DNA of 64,000 nucleotides. Source: Pegea sp. RAD2-039 (Eukaryota; Chordata; Thaliacea; Salpida; Salpidae). Positions 39,266 to 50,320 of this stretch are shown here, one piece after another. Position numbers and translations under genes: made by a program. The stretch covers positions 159,592 through 223,591 of the forward strand of contig JAQGEQ010000131.1 in assembly GCA_034620365.1 (NCBI GenBank), in the 5' to 3' direction. How positions within the stretch are numbered: position 1 is the stretch's first letter; every line of letters begins with the position of its first letter. Under the pieces are notes generated by a model. It was given only the letters and a program-made list of their open reading frames with translations. It did no database searches and had not been told where the DNA came from.

Positions 39266-39477
39266 ATGCAAATGGAACAATAAATTGATAAAATTAAATT
39301 AGAAAATATGTATTAAGAAATTTGCTTTTACAAAGTACATTAAAATAATTGCATAAAAACTAAAATGGAATAATAATGAATAATAAAATGAAAAAAGAAT
39401 GAAATTGAGTTAATTATATTAATATCAAAATTTTCTTTTTTAAAGTGTTATGTTTCTAATTATTGACAAAAAGATCT
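39266..39477. other. short AT-rich spacer 3' of tRNA-Leu
   Basis: No gene. A run of five A at 39468-39472 is a T5 run on the minus strand and would end Pol III transcription of the tRNA gene next to it. Confidence 0.5.
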
Positions 39478-39478
39478 A

Positions 39479-39559
39479 GGCAGCAGAGAGATTCGAACCC
39501 ACGCCATCGAAATGACTAGTGCCTTAAACTACCGCCTTAGACCGTTCGGCCACGCCACC
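39479..39559 (-). tRNA. tRNA-Leu (AAG), possibly decaying
   Basis: The minus strand folds as a class II tRNA with a 7-bp acceptor stem containing G-T pairs, the D arm, anticodon loop TTAAGGC (anticodon AAG, Leu codon CTT), a long variable arm and T loop TTCGAAT. Compared with the sister gene at 43163 it has mismatches at the 27-43 pair of the anticodon stem and in the T stem, and the base after the acceptor is T. A T5 terminator follows. It may be a weak or dying gene. Confidence 0.75.
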
Positions 39560-40194
39560 GTTGTGAAATTTAAAAATTAGCTCTATTTAAAGAATGAACT
39601 AACAAATTAATTTTGTTTAAGAGCATTTCATACTTCTAAGGAACAGCAATCTTAATCAGAAAAGATGCTGAAGACTCAAACAAGGGGAAAGTCCAACTCC
39701 TCACAGACAAATCGACCAGGAGCAAAGCTGTGCATGGTTTCGATGAAAAACAATTGCATTTGGTAATTATCCATCATTCAGTTGCCATGTCAACAAAATT
39801 GTGAATCCATTCCTTTATGTCCAGGGGGTCTTCTTCATCCGATATTCGATGTACATTAGCTGCAGTGCAACAAATAAATAATTTTTATCTATAATTTATA
39901 TTTACTTATGTTTCTACAGTGTACTTATTTGTCTGTGTTAAGTTTCGTAAACTGGGATACTTTGTATCTTTTTATTATATTTCTTGAGTCATGTTGCTTC
40001 TTTCTCGTCATAAGAGATGAATAATTTTCTATCTGCAGACATGCGTTAAATACAATAAACAAAAACAAATAAAACAAATAAAAAAATTATTCTAAACAGT
40101 GTCACTTTATATCAATAATCATTTATTTAAATTTCAGTATTTGTAAACTTATTTAATAGGAAATATATTAACAGAATAAGATTTTATCAATCAA
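39560..40194. other. spacer with a GC-richer coding-like island
   Basis: Between about 39640 and 39880 the base composition is far less A/T-rich than its surroundings and open frames exist on both strands. The minus-strand exon candidate at 39774-39859 is listed separately. The remainder to 40194 is A/T spacer. Confidence 0.4.
39774..39859 (-). CDS. candidate terminal exon of an unknown gene
   Basis: On the minus strand a good acceptor (TTTGTTGCACTGCAG) is followed by 28 codons ending in TGA, with the acidic stretch ISDEEDPLDIKEWIHNF. The exon would start in phase 1. Past the stop the same frame stays open for about 45 more codons, ending near 39640. It could thus be a last exon with a 3'UTR or a gene relic interrupted by one stop. 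The plus strand is also open here (contains KGKVQLLTDKSTRSKAVHGF). I do not recognise the family. Confidence 0.3.
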
Positions 40195-40461
40195 ATGAGA
40201 AAGTATATTTTTTGCTTCGAACACCTTACCAAAGTTTATGGTTTTCCTGAAAAACTTTTTTTTTTAATAAATTATAAACATATTTTTACTTCTAGTACAA
40301 TTTTTAAAACGTACCATAAGCGTTTTGTAATTGAAAAATGTTTGAAATTTATCGTGAAAGTAATTTCTTACAAAAGTTTACAAAATACAAACGAACTTCT
40401 CGTAGCGCGAGGTAATTTTTTAGGTATTTTCTTTTGTGTTTATTCTGTTAAAATCAACTAA
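40195..40461 (+). CDS. hypothetical 88-residue protein
   Basis: ATG to TAA open frame between two tRNA loci. The product is basic and rich in Phe, Lys and Tyr with no clear membrane segment or motif. Codon use is somewhat more varied than random spacer, for example the GCG CGA GGT stretch near the end. There is no neighbour or repeat copy that supports it, so it may be chance. Confidence 0.2.
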   Translation: MRKYIFCFEHLTKVYGFPEKLFFLINYKHIFTSSTIFKTYHKRFVIEKCLKFIVKVISYKSLQNTNELLVARGNFLGIFFCVYSVKIN

Positions 40462-40666
40462 TTATTTTAATTTAAATTGATTTTATTTGAAGGGAGTAAA
40501 AACGTTTCTAAATAATCCAAGAGGTTGAATCCTGGTTACAGCATAATTCGTTTTAGTTTTAGTTTTAAAAAAAGATAGATTTAAGTTTTGATGGATATAA
40601 ACAGACTGTAGTAGAAGATACAAAGAAAAAGTAAGGAGAAAAGATACACTAAAAATAAAAAAATTA

Positions 40667-40738
40667 TGCTGTAACCAGGATTCGAACCTGGGTTGTCACG
40701 GCCACAACGTGAAGTACTAACCACTATACGATTACAGC
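40667..40738 (-). tRNA. tRNA-His (GTG)
   Basis: The minus strand gives a complete cloverleaf: 7-bp acceptor GCTGTAA/TTACAGC, D arm with TAGTGGTTAG, perfect 5-bp anticodon stem TCACG/CGTGA around TTGTGGC (anticodon GTG), and T stem CCAGG/CCTGG with loop TTCGAAT. It closely resembles the conserved metazoan tRNA-His. A T7 run at 40657-40663 on the + strand complement provides the terminator. It starts 5 nt after the initiator tRNA gene. Confidence 0.95.
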
Positions 40739-40743
40739 GCATA

Positions 40744-40815
40744 TAGCAGAGGATGGTTTTGATCCATCGACCTCTGGGTTATGAGCCCAGCACGCTTCCG
40801 CTGCGCCACTCTGCT
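40744..40815 (-). tRNA. initiator tRNA-Met (CAT)
   Basis: The minus strand reads AGCAGAGTGGCGCAGCGGAA at its start and has anticodon stem CTGGG/CCCAG around CTCATAA. The GGG:CCC pairs of the anticodon stem, the A at the start of the T loop and the A1:T72 acceptor pair are hallmarks of eukaryotic initiator tRNA. No T-run separates it from the tRNA-His gene downstream, so both are probably made as one precursor. Confidence 0.95.
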
Positions 40816-41650
40816 GAGAGCAAGCGTCCTATTAGCTAAACATAACCTTAAATTTTTAATTATAATTTAATTAAATTAATATCTTCATAAAAAACTCAAT
40901 TATTAATTTCTCCAGCGCCAATTTATTGAGATTTCATAGTACTTTAAATACTTTCAAAAATTTTTTTTTATTTGTATTGACTAAATTAATAACCAGTATT
41001 TCAATTTTTTTAATTCCAGTTACTTTTGTTAACTTATTGGGTTTAAACACACTCCATCTTTTAAATGCTCAAAACTTCATAAGAATTTTTCACTCGCTTA
41101 CAAACAGTTTGTTTATTGATATCTGTAAAGTTGATTTTCATCTAGGAAAATTCAGGGTAAATTATTTCTAATGTTTTATAAGTAGCCGACTTATTTGCTT
41201 TTTTCGCCAAATAGAAGTTAGTATTAGCAAATTATTTCCAGCTGTCAATAAATAAACTGAGAATATTAATCAAACATCATCTGAATTTTATCTAAACAAA
41301 TGAAATTTCTTGATACCGGTCATCAAAGACATCTTTATCTTTCACAATTTAAAAGAGGTTCACCGAAAAAAATTACTTGTTCAGAATTATTCATTTACTT
41401 TAAACTAATTTCTCAACTATTTTAAGATCAGACGTTATCAAGACACTGTTTAAAATTATCAGTGAACACATCGGTCCCAAATATTCAGATGATGAATTCT
41501 CACATAGAACACGATACTTTAATTAATGTTTTTATATTATAATATAAATTAATAATAAATATAAAATCATCAGACTCTAAAAAAGTTTTAACAACTTGTT
41601 TTGTTTGTTCAAAACTTGAATGAATAATTTTATTAAGTAATAACATTACG
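40816..41650. other. AT-rich spacer upstream of the tRNA pair
   Basis: No gene supported. An open frame at 40926-41171 begins with TTG and is hydrophobic A/T-driven sequence; I do not accept it. A weak CGCTA-type sequence (CCAGCGCCAA) lies at 40914. Confidence 0.45.
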
Positions 41651-42700
41651 AAATATTGAAGCTCAAAAATTTATAGATGTCAAACACTTTTGTGTTGAAT
41701 ATATAACCTGTCATTAAAAATTAAAACAAAATTTGAAAAATGTATTCCAGTTTAAGGCTACAAAATTATGGATTTCATTAGTAAAATACAAGTAGCTTCA
41801 AAATAAGAGTTATAAATTGACGACAGAATTGAATGTCGAAACTGCTGACGTCAACATTAAAATTATTTGTTAAAATTTATTCAACTCAAAATTTGCTTTT
41901 TTCTGTAGGTTTTACAGATGCAGAAGTACAAATTTTTAATGGTCTCATCAGTATTTATAAAGTTGTTTCAATCTAAAGTTTGTGGCAAACAGAATAAGTT
42001 CAAGTTACAAACGTATGCCACAATGCCCGGCATTTTTTCATTACTGAAAAAAAATTCAAAACAAAATAGTTTTGTTTTTGGTTTGACACATAAAACTGTT
42101 TAGTAAAGATTTAATTAGGATGCTTCATTAGTTTGAGAAAAGTAGATCTACCTGAAGCACTTTGACTGAGCCTAGTTATTATGAAATACTTTTTTATACA
42201 CTTTACCTAATTGTTGAACTTTTATTTATTTTTTTATCAAATATACATTTAAGCTATTTTTAAATAAGTTAGAATTTGTTTGTATCAAATTTTAAACTTT
42301 TGTTTTCTTAAAGAAATTTATTGCAAAACCATTAAAACAACAAGAAATGATTGGTTTTTTAACATGTAATTTTTATCTATCAAGATTATGAGAATCATAA
42401 AAGTTTAATCAAAATGTCAAAAGTAAACGATAGTATTTACCTGAATAAATAAAAATCTAGTATAATATTTTCTAAGAAGAAAGATACTAAACTTTTTTAC
42501 TAAAAAAGAGATTCTAAAAATATTAGCAAAATGCTTAGAACAAGTTTTGAAACTTAATTGCAAACATTAATTGCGCTAAGCTAGCATCGCAGAAATTACC
42601 AAGGTGACACTGAGTACAGTCATAAACTGCCTACGGGGCTCCAACTCTGGCTTCAGCTCAGAGTTTTGCATCTTCTAATCTCGTAATAAATTTTCTTTAA
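41650..42700 (+). repeat. dispersed repeat family B, copy 2
   Basis: It aligns with about 49020-50310 in the same orientation and in its first half with 26730-27180 in reverse. It contains a GC-rich core (GCCCGGCAT), a two-ended module at about 41875-42010 and a right end at 42590-42690 that is notably GC-rich and ends near TTTTGCATCTTCTAATCTCG. No frame is shared open between copies. Confidence 0.7.
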
Positions 42701-43150
42701 ATTTCTTAAAGAAGTTATTTCATTTAAAAGTAATTCTTTTTTCTATATTCTAAATTGGTTTATGCAAATAAATTCTAAAAAAAATTAAAGTTGATTGTTT
42801 TTATTCTTGCTTACTGGTGCTAAAAGTATATTTAAAATTGAAAATTTTGTTCAATTACATAATATTTTGTAAAAAAATTTCAAAGAACAATTTTCGTATA
42901 ATAAACTTTCTTTCATATCTTTATTTGAATAATGAAAAGTATTTGAAAACTAAACTTTTTAACAACAAATTTATGAATATCATTTTACTTAACTTTCGAT
43001 AATAGTTGCTAAAAATAAAACATTAGCTGTTAAAATTTAACTTTAGATTAAAAATATTGAATAAAATTTTGGGTAAAATTAATTTCGTTTTCTTAAAGTT
43101 TTTTTTATTTTTTCTTATACTTTCCATTTATGTTTCTAACTAGTGATTGG
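42701..43150. other. AT-rich spacer
   Basis: No gene seen. The open frame at 42817-43002 starts with GTG and is Asn/Lys/Phe/Leu-rich noise. A T6 run on the minus strand at 43152-43157 serves as terminator for the next tRNA gene. Confidence 0.5.
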
Positions 43151-43162
43151 GAAAAAATTTTG

Positions 43163-43243
43163 GGCAGCAGTGGGATTCGAACCCACGCCATCGAAATGAC
43201 TAGTGCCTTAAACCAGCGCCTTAGACCGCTCGGCCACGCTACC
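43163..43243 (-). tRNA. tRNA-Leu (AAG)
   Basis: Class II cloverleaf with acceptor GGTAGCG/TGCTGCC, D arm GCCGAGCGGTCTAAGGC, anticodon stem CTGGT/ACTAG around TTAAGGC (AAG), a long variable arm and perfect T stem GTGGG/CCCAC around TTCGAAT. A T6 terminator follows. It is the intact sister of the gene at 39479; similar flanks (TGTTTCTAA...) point to duplication with some flanking DNA. Confidence 0.92.
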
Positions 43244-43354
43244 GATGACAACTTTTGAAAGTTAGAAAAAAATTATTCAAACAAAAAATTAATATTTTAA
43301 ACAATAAAACAAAAATTAAACAAAAAAAACGAAAAAGCTTTGTATATCATAAAA

Positions 43355-45200
43355 GTTATTATGGTAGCGTTAAGTGAAAACAAAAAGGATTACTTCTTTA
43401 TACTACTAGTAGCATGATGGCATCAATACAACGAAAAAAGAAACAATTTGTAAATATTTAAAATCTCAATCTACATATTCGCTTACTTACGACAGAATCA
43501 TTCAGAGTTTAACAAGCAAAAGAAAGACACAAAATATGAAAGAAATATACAAGTCCAGAGCATTCTTCATATCGTTATATATCGGTGATCTTTTCGTTAA
43601 ATGCAACTGACAGTATCAGTTTTCAAATTTAAAGTAAAATTAAAAGCTATACAAGCAACAGTTTGTTAATCTGTTATAAAATTGAATGCCTTATATGACA
43701 ACTTATTTTCTTTTTGTTTGTGAGCTCATTTCAAACACTTTTATAATACTTTTCACACAAGTGTTAAACTATAAACATGTGTAAGACATCTTAATAAAAG
43801 ATTATTTCTTGTTTGAAATTAATTGTTTACTTTATATATTTAAATTAGAACTTTGAAAAGAGTAAAAACAAACTTCTTGAAACAATTTACTTTATTTAAA
43901 CTACATTTAATGTTGATTTTGCTTCAGAATAAATTCTGCTGTTGGCAGGTTATCTATGAAGGCCAACTACAAATACTCAAATGAAATGATTTCAAATCTT
44001 CTGAATATTATGCTGAGCTAAATTTGTTATTGATTACTATAAGTCTAATTAATAAAGATGACGTCATCAGCATCTCATAGATTAACATGTTTTTTTGAAT
44101 TTTACAAGAAATTGTTTACACCGTGTCAGCTTTACTGAGAACCAAATCAAGAATGTTGGATTAATATTAAATCAAGAGAGTTTAATAATATCTGTACTAA
44201 CATCTATAAGTGAAGAATAATTTATATCATTGATATATAGTAGCGTTAGCTGATTAAGACTAACTTCAGATATTTAACAAAAGTAAAATGACGACAATCA
44301 CACAACAGACCATTAGATTTATGAAAAAGAAGTATGTTAGTTATGATTTATTCATACCAGCGTCGCTTAAAAGTGATAAGCAACTAAATAATGAAGCCAA
44401 TAAACTTGGATAACATAAAATGTTGTTATTATACATTGCAAATGGTTTGTAGTTCATCAGTGTTAATACAATTATTCAAAATATATTATGATATTATATA
44501 AATTAGTTGTTTTTCTATATAAAGATAATGACATCAACATAACAAAAGCACAAAAGTTTAGAATTTGCAAATGATTCAATGAAAATTAAGATTATAGATG
44601 CTTGCTTACTTTTGGTATTGTCTTTTAAAATTAAACAAATTTAAATGAAAAATTCTAGAAAAAATTTTATGACATTGGTACGTTCTATTTAATAAAAGAT
44701 AGTTTTAGGATTAAACGCAACTGACAATATCAGTTTTCAAATTTTCATGTTGTCTTTTTTTTTTAATGATTCGATAAAATTTTAAAATCAGGATTTGAAT
44801 TATATCATTAGTACTATATTAATCACTTGTCTAATTTGTACTAAAACATTTGAAAATATCCATGTTTTCTATAGACGAAAACAAATTAAGGTTAGTTTTT
44901 TTGATCTCACAGAAACGATTTTTACAAGTGAATTTTTATCTTAGTTTATTGCTGTTTTTAAATTACTTATCAAATTGTTTGCTGAAGTAGTTATTTTCTA
45001 TATTTAAGAACAGTAGTTTTGTTTTCTATTGAAAGTATTTAGTTATACTTCAATGGTCTATTAGTTTTGCCAAGCAGTGATGATAACTGCCTAGCAAGCA
45101 AGGGGTCGTTGTTGCGGTTGCAAATAAACACATATTACTTACTAAGAAAACTCAAAATATACAAACAGGTAAAGGGCTATTGATTCCTGCAAAATGACAA
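43355..45200 (+). repeat. dispersed repeat family D with interrupted right half
   Basis: The parts 43355-43985 and about 44880-45200 align with 60650-61290 and 61310-61590. About 0.9 kb between them is absent from that copy; it holds one TGACGTCA (44059) and a further partial family-D piece at about 44690-44745. The left part contains the hairpin AACTGACAGTATCAGTT at 43605-43621. The right part contains the tRNA-like stretch at about 45061-45135. Confidence 0.7.
45061..45135 (+). repeat. tRNA-like, SINE-like stretch (copy 1)
   Basis: It has a box-A-like TTGCCAAGCAGTGATGATAA, a partly conserved anticodon-type arm and a box-B-like GCGGTTGCAAAT, spaced as in a tRNA. The better-preserved sister at 61450-61520 keeps a perfect anticodon-arm stem. 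The shared sequence continues about 80 nt past the tRNA-like part, as in a tRNA-derived SINE. Confidence 0.4.
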
Positions 45201-45519
45201 AATTCCTACGTTATATGTTTGTAGAGAGATTTGGTGGAAGGGTCTACTTTAGTTTGTTTACATAGGAGACTTTTTAAATGTCGTTAATTCTTCAAATATT
45301 TGGGCAAATGCAGTTTTTTGTTGACTTTATAAAAAGATATGAAATTTTTGATTAGTTCTGTAAATGATAATAAACCTTGACTAAATAGTATCGATGTCTT
45401 CGAAGAGTTGAAAACAGAAAACCAGTCAAAACCTGATAGAAACTTGTTTATACCATTATAATTTTCACAGTAACAACTCCCTTTGCTTAAAGCTTTAAAA
45501 CTTTTTTGATAAAAATCTT

Positions 45520-45970
45520 TGCTAAGTCAAATAAGATTAAGTACTTCTTTAAAGTAGTATGATGGCATCAACACAACTAAAACAGAAAAAATTATGGAAA
45601 TTTTTTAATGAATCATTCTACATATTTGTTTACTGAAGACAGTGTCAGTTAGAGTTATTAACAAAAGAATGACACAACATATGACAGAAAAGATCAAGAT
45701 CACCGCATTCTTTTATATCATTGAATACAATAAATCTTGTTGTTAAATGCAACTGACAGTATCAGTTTTCAAAATTCTCATTTATTTCCCACTAATTTAG
45801 TTATAGAATTATAAGATCGTTATAAATTAGATGCTGTATATAACAACGTGTTTGCCTTGTGTTTGTGAGCTCATTTTATATAATTTGTTTTATGGTTCTA
45901 ACGCAAATCTTAAATTATAAATATGTTTAAGACCTTTTTCACTCAAACTTGATGCTTTGAAAGTAAATAC
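45520..45970 (+). repeat. dispersed repeat family D, copy
   Basis: It matches 43370-43800, 48430-48905 and 60690-61100. Shared blocks are TAGTATGATGGCATCAACAC, the hairpin AACTGACAGTATCAGTT (45751-45767) and TGTTTGTGAGCTCATTT. All recognisable family-D copies have the same orientation. Confidence 0.75.
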
Positions 45971-46029
45971 AAGGTTTCATGGATTTATGTTTTACTGTTT
46001 CTTTTGTTTTTTTTTCAGATTTATTTTGT

Positions 46030-47060
46030 TTTTGTTTCAAAAATAGATTTATGTTTCTGAATGTAAGTTTTTTTCGTTTCAAAAGTTTAATAGTTTTGAA
46101 TCAGAGATTTTTAACTGATTGATTTTCTCACTTTTGTTAAATATCCATGATATAACATCTTAACTTTATTTTTCAAAGCATTTTTAAAATTTTGAAACTT
46201 AACTGATTTCAATTCTTAAAAAATTTATTATATTTAAAGTGATAAAATTAAAAACTTTAAAATGCTTAGAGATTTAGAAAAATCTTTAACTAAATATCTA
46301 GGTACCATAACCAATAGAATTGTTTTTCTCTGATTTTAATTTATTTTTATGAATTTTGTTTTTAACTTTATCATAAACAAGTTATTAAAATAATTTTTCA
46401 TTGGGAATATTTTAATTTAAATTGTTAAATTTAATAAAATTGTTTGATAGAATACAAAAACGATATTTGAAAATTTTTTAATTATCGTTATATTTAGTCG
46501 TACTTTAAAATTACACTTATTTATGGATAACAATATAATGGTTCTATTTCGTATCAATAAAATAACCAGAAATTTTCTTTTAATTATTAGAAGTAATTTT
46601 TTTTGAAAATCTAGTAAAATTAATTAATTTTATGTGAATGACAGATAACTCGACGTAATTGAAAATAAATGCTTAAAATTGTTTAACCCTAATTTAAATT
46701 TTTGTTTAAAATTAAAAAGCACAAGATGAGTAGTTGGTTCTATAAAGTAACATTGTTGAACTAACGAGCCTGCTAGCTATCATTTTATTTTTGAAACTGA
46801 CAGAATCAGTTGATATAACCCAGTAGAATGCATTCATTTTTTATAAAGTTGATATTCAACAAAATGTAACAATATGATTATTTGGATTTCTTACATAAAT
46901 TTCAAGGAAACCATTTTTTTATACCAACTTCACTCATTCAACAGTTCTTTCCGTACATCTGTATTAACTTTATAACATTATTACTTTTTTCCACTTTTTT
47001 AAAGTGTTTTAAAAAGTGTAACAAAAATACTAGTTTTTTTTAAAATAGGTACATAATAAA
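46030..47060 (+). repeat. dispersed repeats shared with 61.7-63.7 kb
   Basis: 46030-46470 aligns with 63310-63720, and 46600-47060 aligns with 61700-62150. The order of the two blocks is reversed at the second locus, so they are separate units that moved or were rearranged. No coding frame. Confidence 0.6.
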
Positions 47061-48420
47061 TCTTGATACAAATCAAACATTACCTGCTCGTGCGTAAAAA
47101 TTTCTAACAAATTCATTGAAATTATTTTGTTTGTTTATTAAAAATTATTACAAAATTAACATTAAATTTTAATTTTAATTTTTTAAATACGAAATAATTA
47201 AAAAATGTTTGTAGATTGAATGATTTGACCGGAAAAATAAGAGATTGATTTCAAATTAAATAAATTAAATTTATTGAATTTTTTGTTTTCAATTTTAATT
47301 TTTAAATTCAAAGTTAATACAAAAGAACAAACACAATAATTCTTTAAAGATAATAAATAAAGCAATTATTAAAATGAAAAACAGAAATAAATAAGTACAA
47401 ACTTAAGCTTAAATTTTACTTCTTGTATGACTATAATAAACTAATTATTCAAGTAGTTTTAAATACTTATAATAGTAACTAGTTTTTAATTGTTTCATTT
47501 TTCTAATAAATTTAAAACTATTTTAAACAGTTATTTTATTATAACTTAATTTGTTTGTTTAATTGTCATCTAATTTCAAATAATTTCACAACTATTAATC
47601 AACATAAAAATAAAAGAAACTTCAAACACAAATAAATCACTGGTTGACGTAAAAAGGAAATTTTGTTTCTTGTTTAAATTTTGATTATTTTTATTTATAA
47701 AATAAATCTTTTCGTAAATTTTTTAATTTTATTTTGATTTATTTCTCAGTAAAATTGTTTAACTAAAAAAATGTAAAATATTTTTTATAGATCTTCACCA
47801 AATTATTTTTAGAAATATATAAGCAAAGAGCAAATTTGTTAATACAATAAACTTTGGTTTTCTTGTTTTGTATAAATGAAGTTGTCTTATATAATTATTG
47901 AATAATATAAAAATATTCATATTATATCAGTGTTTATATGTGAATACTAATGCATAACCATCAACATTTTTATTGTTTTAAATGGCTGCAATCACATAAA
48001 AAGTATAATAACAATAACAGAATGTACTATCAAATAACAAACATAACTATATTATAATTAAAAAATTGAAAATATAAAATAATAGTTTCATATTATCTCT
48101 TTTTTATAAATAATTTTTTTCAAATAGTTTTATGCCTAAAAGATCATCACAGTCTCATGTGAAAAAATAAAATTGTTTAATGAAATTCTATGCAGAAGAT
48201 CTTGTGCATCTGATATATTGTAAATTGTAAACAATAATTTCAAATAATAAAATAAGTTTGTACTATAAGTACTAAAAGTAATAAGACAGGATTGACTGAA
48301 AAATAGATCTTAACTGTTTTGTGTTTTCTTGATTTTGTAATTTATCGTCTAAAACTAAACTTTTCAAAAAAAATTGAATTTATTTTTAACATATTTGTAT
48401 AAATGGATTTTTTATCATAA
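47061..48420. other. very AT-rich spacer
   Basis: Extreme A/T composition, no gene or clear repeat. A degenerate hairpin-type element GAAGATCTTGTGCATCT at about 48195 (inside the spacer that precedes the next repeat) recalls the satellite hairpin. Confidence 0.5.
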
Positions 48421-48424
48421 ATTT

Positions 48425-48905
48425 CGTCATGTTAGCGTTAAGTGAAAAAAATAAGATTACGTGCTTCTTTAAAATATTATAATGACATCAACACAACGAA
48501 AACTGAAAAAAAAATAATATGTAAATGAATCATTCTACATATTTTTTACTGTGAAGACAACAGTGTCACTTAGAGTTTAATAAACAACCGAATGACAAAC
48601 CATATAGAAGAAAAGAACAAGTTTACCGCTTCCTTTTGTACTATTGAATAACGGAGATCTTTTTGTTAAATCCAACTGAAAGTATCAGTTTTCAAATTTC
48701 CCAAGATAACCACTTCAAAATGAAGAGTTGATAAGATCGTAATAAAATAGATGCTTTATATAACAACATGTTTACCTTATGTTTGTGAGCCCACTTAAGA
48801 CAATTTTATAGTGCATTTAACGAAAATGTTAAACCATAAATATGTTTAAAACCATGTTCACTCCAACTTGATGCTTTGAAAGTAAATGTAATGTTCCATG
48901 GATTT
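48425..48905 (+). repeat. dispersed repeat family D, copy
   Basis: It starts near TGTTAGCGTTAAGTGAAAA, as at 43355, and contains the hairpin as AACTGAAAGTATCAGTT (48674-48690; the one change lies in the loop). It runs directly into a family-B copy. Confidence 0.7.
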
Positions 48906-48929
48906 ATGTTTTACTGTTTTAAAATCATT

Positions 48930-50320
48930 TAAAATCAATCTGTTGTGTCAGTTTAAAATATTGAGTTTTCTAGATCTTTGACATCAACAGATAAAGAAAT
49001 TTTTGATGTTTTTGAAAACATAATAATTTAAAATATAATTTCTAGCCACAAAAATGTTAATATCAATAGAAAAAAAAACAGCTAAGCTTTGGAATAGGAC
49101 ATTTAAATTGATGACAAAATTGAATGTCAAAACTGCCCACGTCAACATTAATATTATTTTATTATTTGTTGAAATTTATTCAACTCCAAAAAGTATTCTA
49201 TTTTTGCAGATTTTATTTGTATCGAAAAGCAAATGCTCATTGGTTTAATCAGTATTTGTAAAGTAATTTCAGTATAAAGTTTAAGGCGTACAGATTAACT
49301 TTAAATTACAAACATATGACAATATGGCCGGCATTTTTTTATTAATAAAAAAGAAATCAAAACAAATTAGTTTTGTTTTTGGTTTGACGCAAAAAAATTT
49401 TTAGTTAAGAATTATTTAAGAGGCTTCATTAGTTAAAGAAAAATAGATTTACCCGAAACATTTTGACCTAACCTATTTATAATAAAATACATTTTTTTAC
49501 ACAGTTTACCTGAAAGCTAAATTTTCTATTAATGTTTAGTTTGTGAAAGATTCAGGCAAAAAATGTAAAGAGTTAAAAATATTTAGTCTGCTGACTAGTT
49601 GTATAATTTTCTTTCTTATTCATCTAATATTATTTGTGAGAATGTGTGTTGGTAGAAGGTGCTTACTCTGGCACCTTACTTCAAAATTATTGAAACAATT
49701 AAAAAGAAAAGATTCAAACTATTTCGAAAATGTAAATTCTATATCTTCATTTTATCATTGAAGGGAATTTATTAAAAATTAAGAATAAAGAATTTTTGTA
49801 ATAAGAATAAATAAAAATGTCAATTCAAGCCACTGACGAACCAAATTGAAAATATGTTTAAACTATTTTTAAATTAGTTAGAATTTGTTTAAACCAAATT
49901 TTAAACTTTTGGTTTCTTTAACAACTTCGTTACAAAACCATCAAAGCAACAAAAAATGAGTGCTTTCCTAACAAATAATTTTTATCTAAATATATTATGA
50001 GAATCATAAGAAGTTAATGAAAACGCAAAAAGTAAACGATGGTATTTACCAGAATTAAACGAAATCTTGTATAATATTTTCTAAGAAGAAAAATTACTGA
50101 ATTTTTGTATTATGAGAGAGATTATAAAAATATTAGCAAAATGTTTCGAAACAAGTTTTCGACTTTCTAATCAAAGATTAATTGCTCTAATCTAACATTG
50201 CAGAATCTACCAGAATGACACTGAATAGAATGATGAACAGCCTACTCCGGCACCAACTCCCTCTTCAAATTAGGAATTTTGCATCTACAAATCTCGTATT
50301 AAAATGTCATTTTTGAGAAT
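48930..50320 (+). repeat. dispersed repeat family B, copy 3
   Basis: The longest copy of the family. Its first 570 bp match 26730-27300 in reverse and it matches 41780-42690 directly. It includes a two-ended module at about 49170-49300 and the GGCCGGCAT core. About 300 bp at 49520-49820 are not in copy 2 and hold the perfect stem-loop AAGGTGC...GCACCTT at 49656-49677. The 72-codon frame at 49543 starts with GTG and I do not accept it as a gene. Confidence 0.7.
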
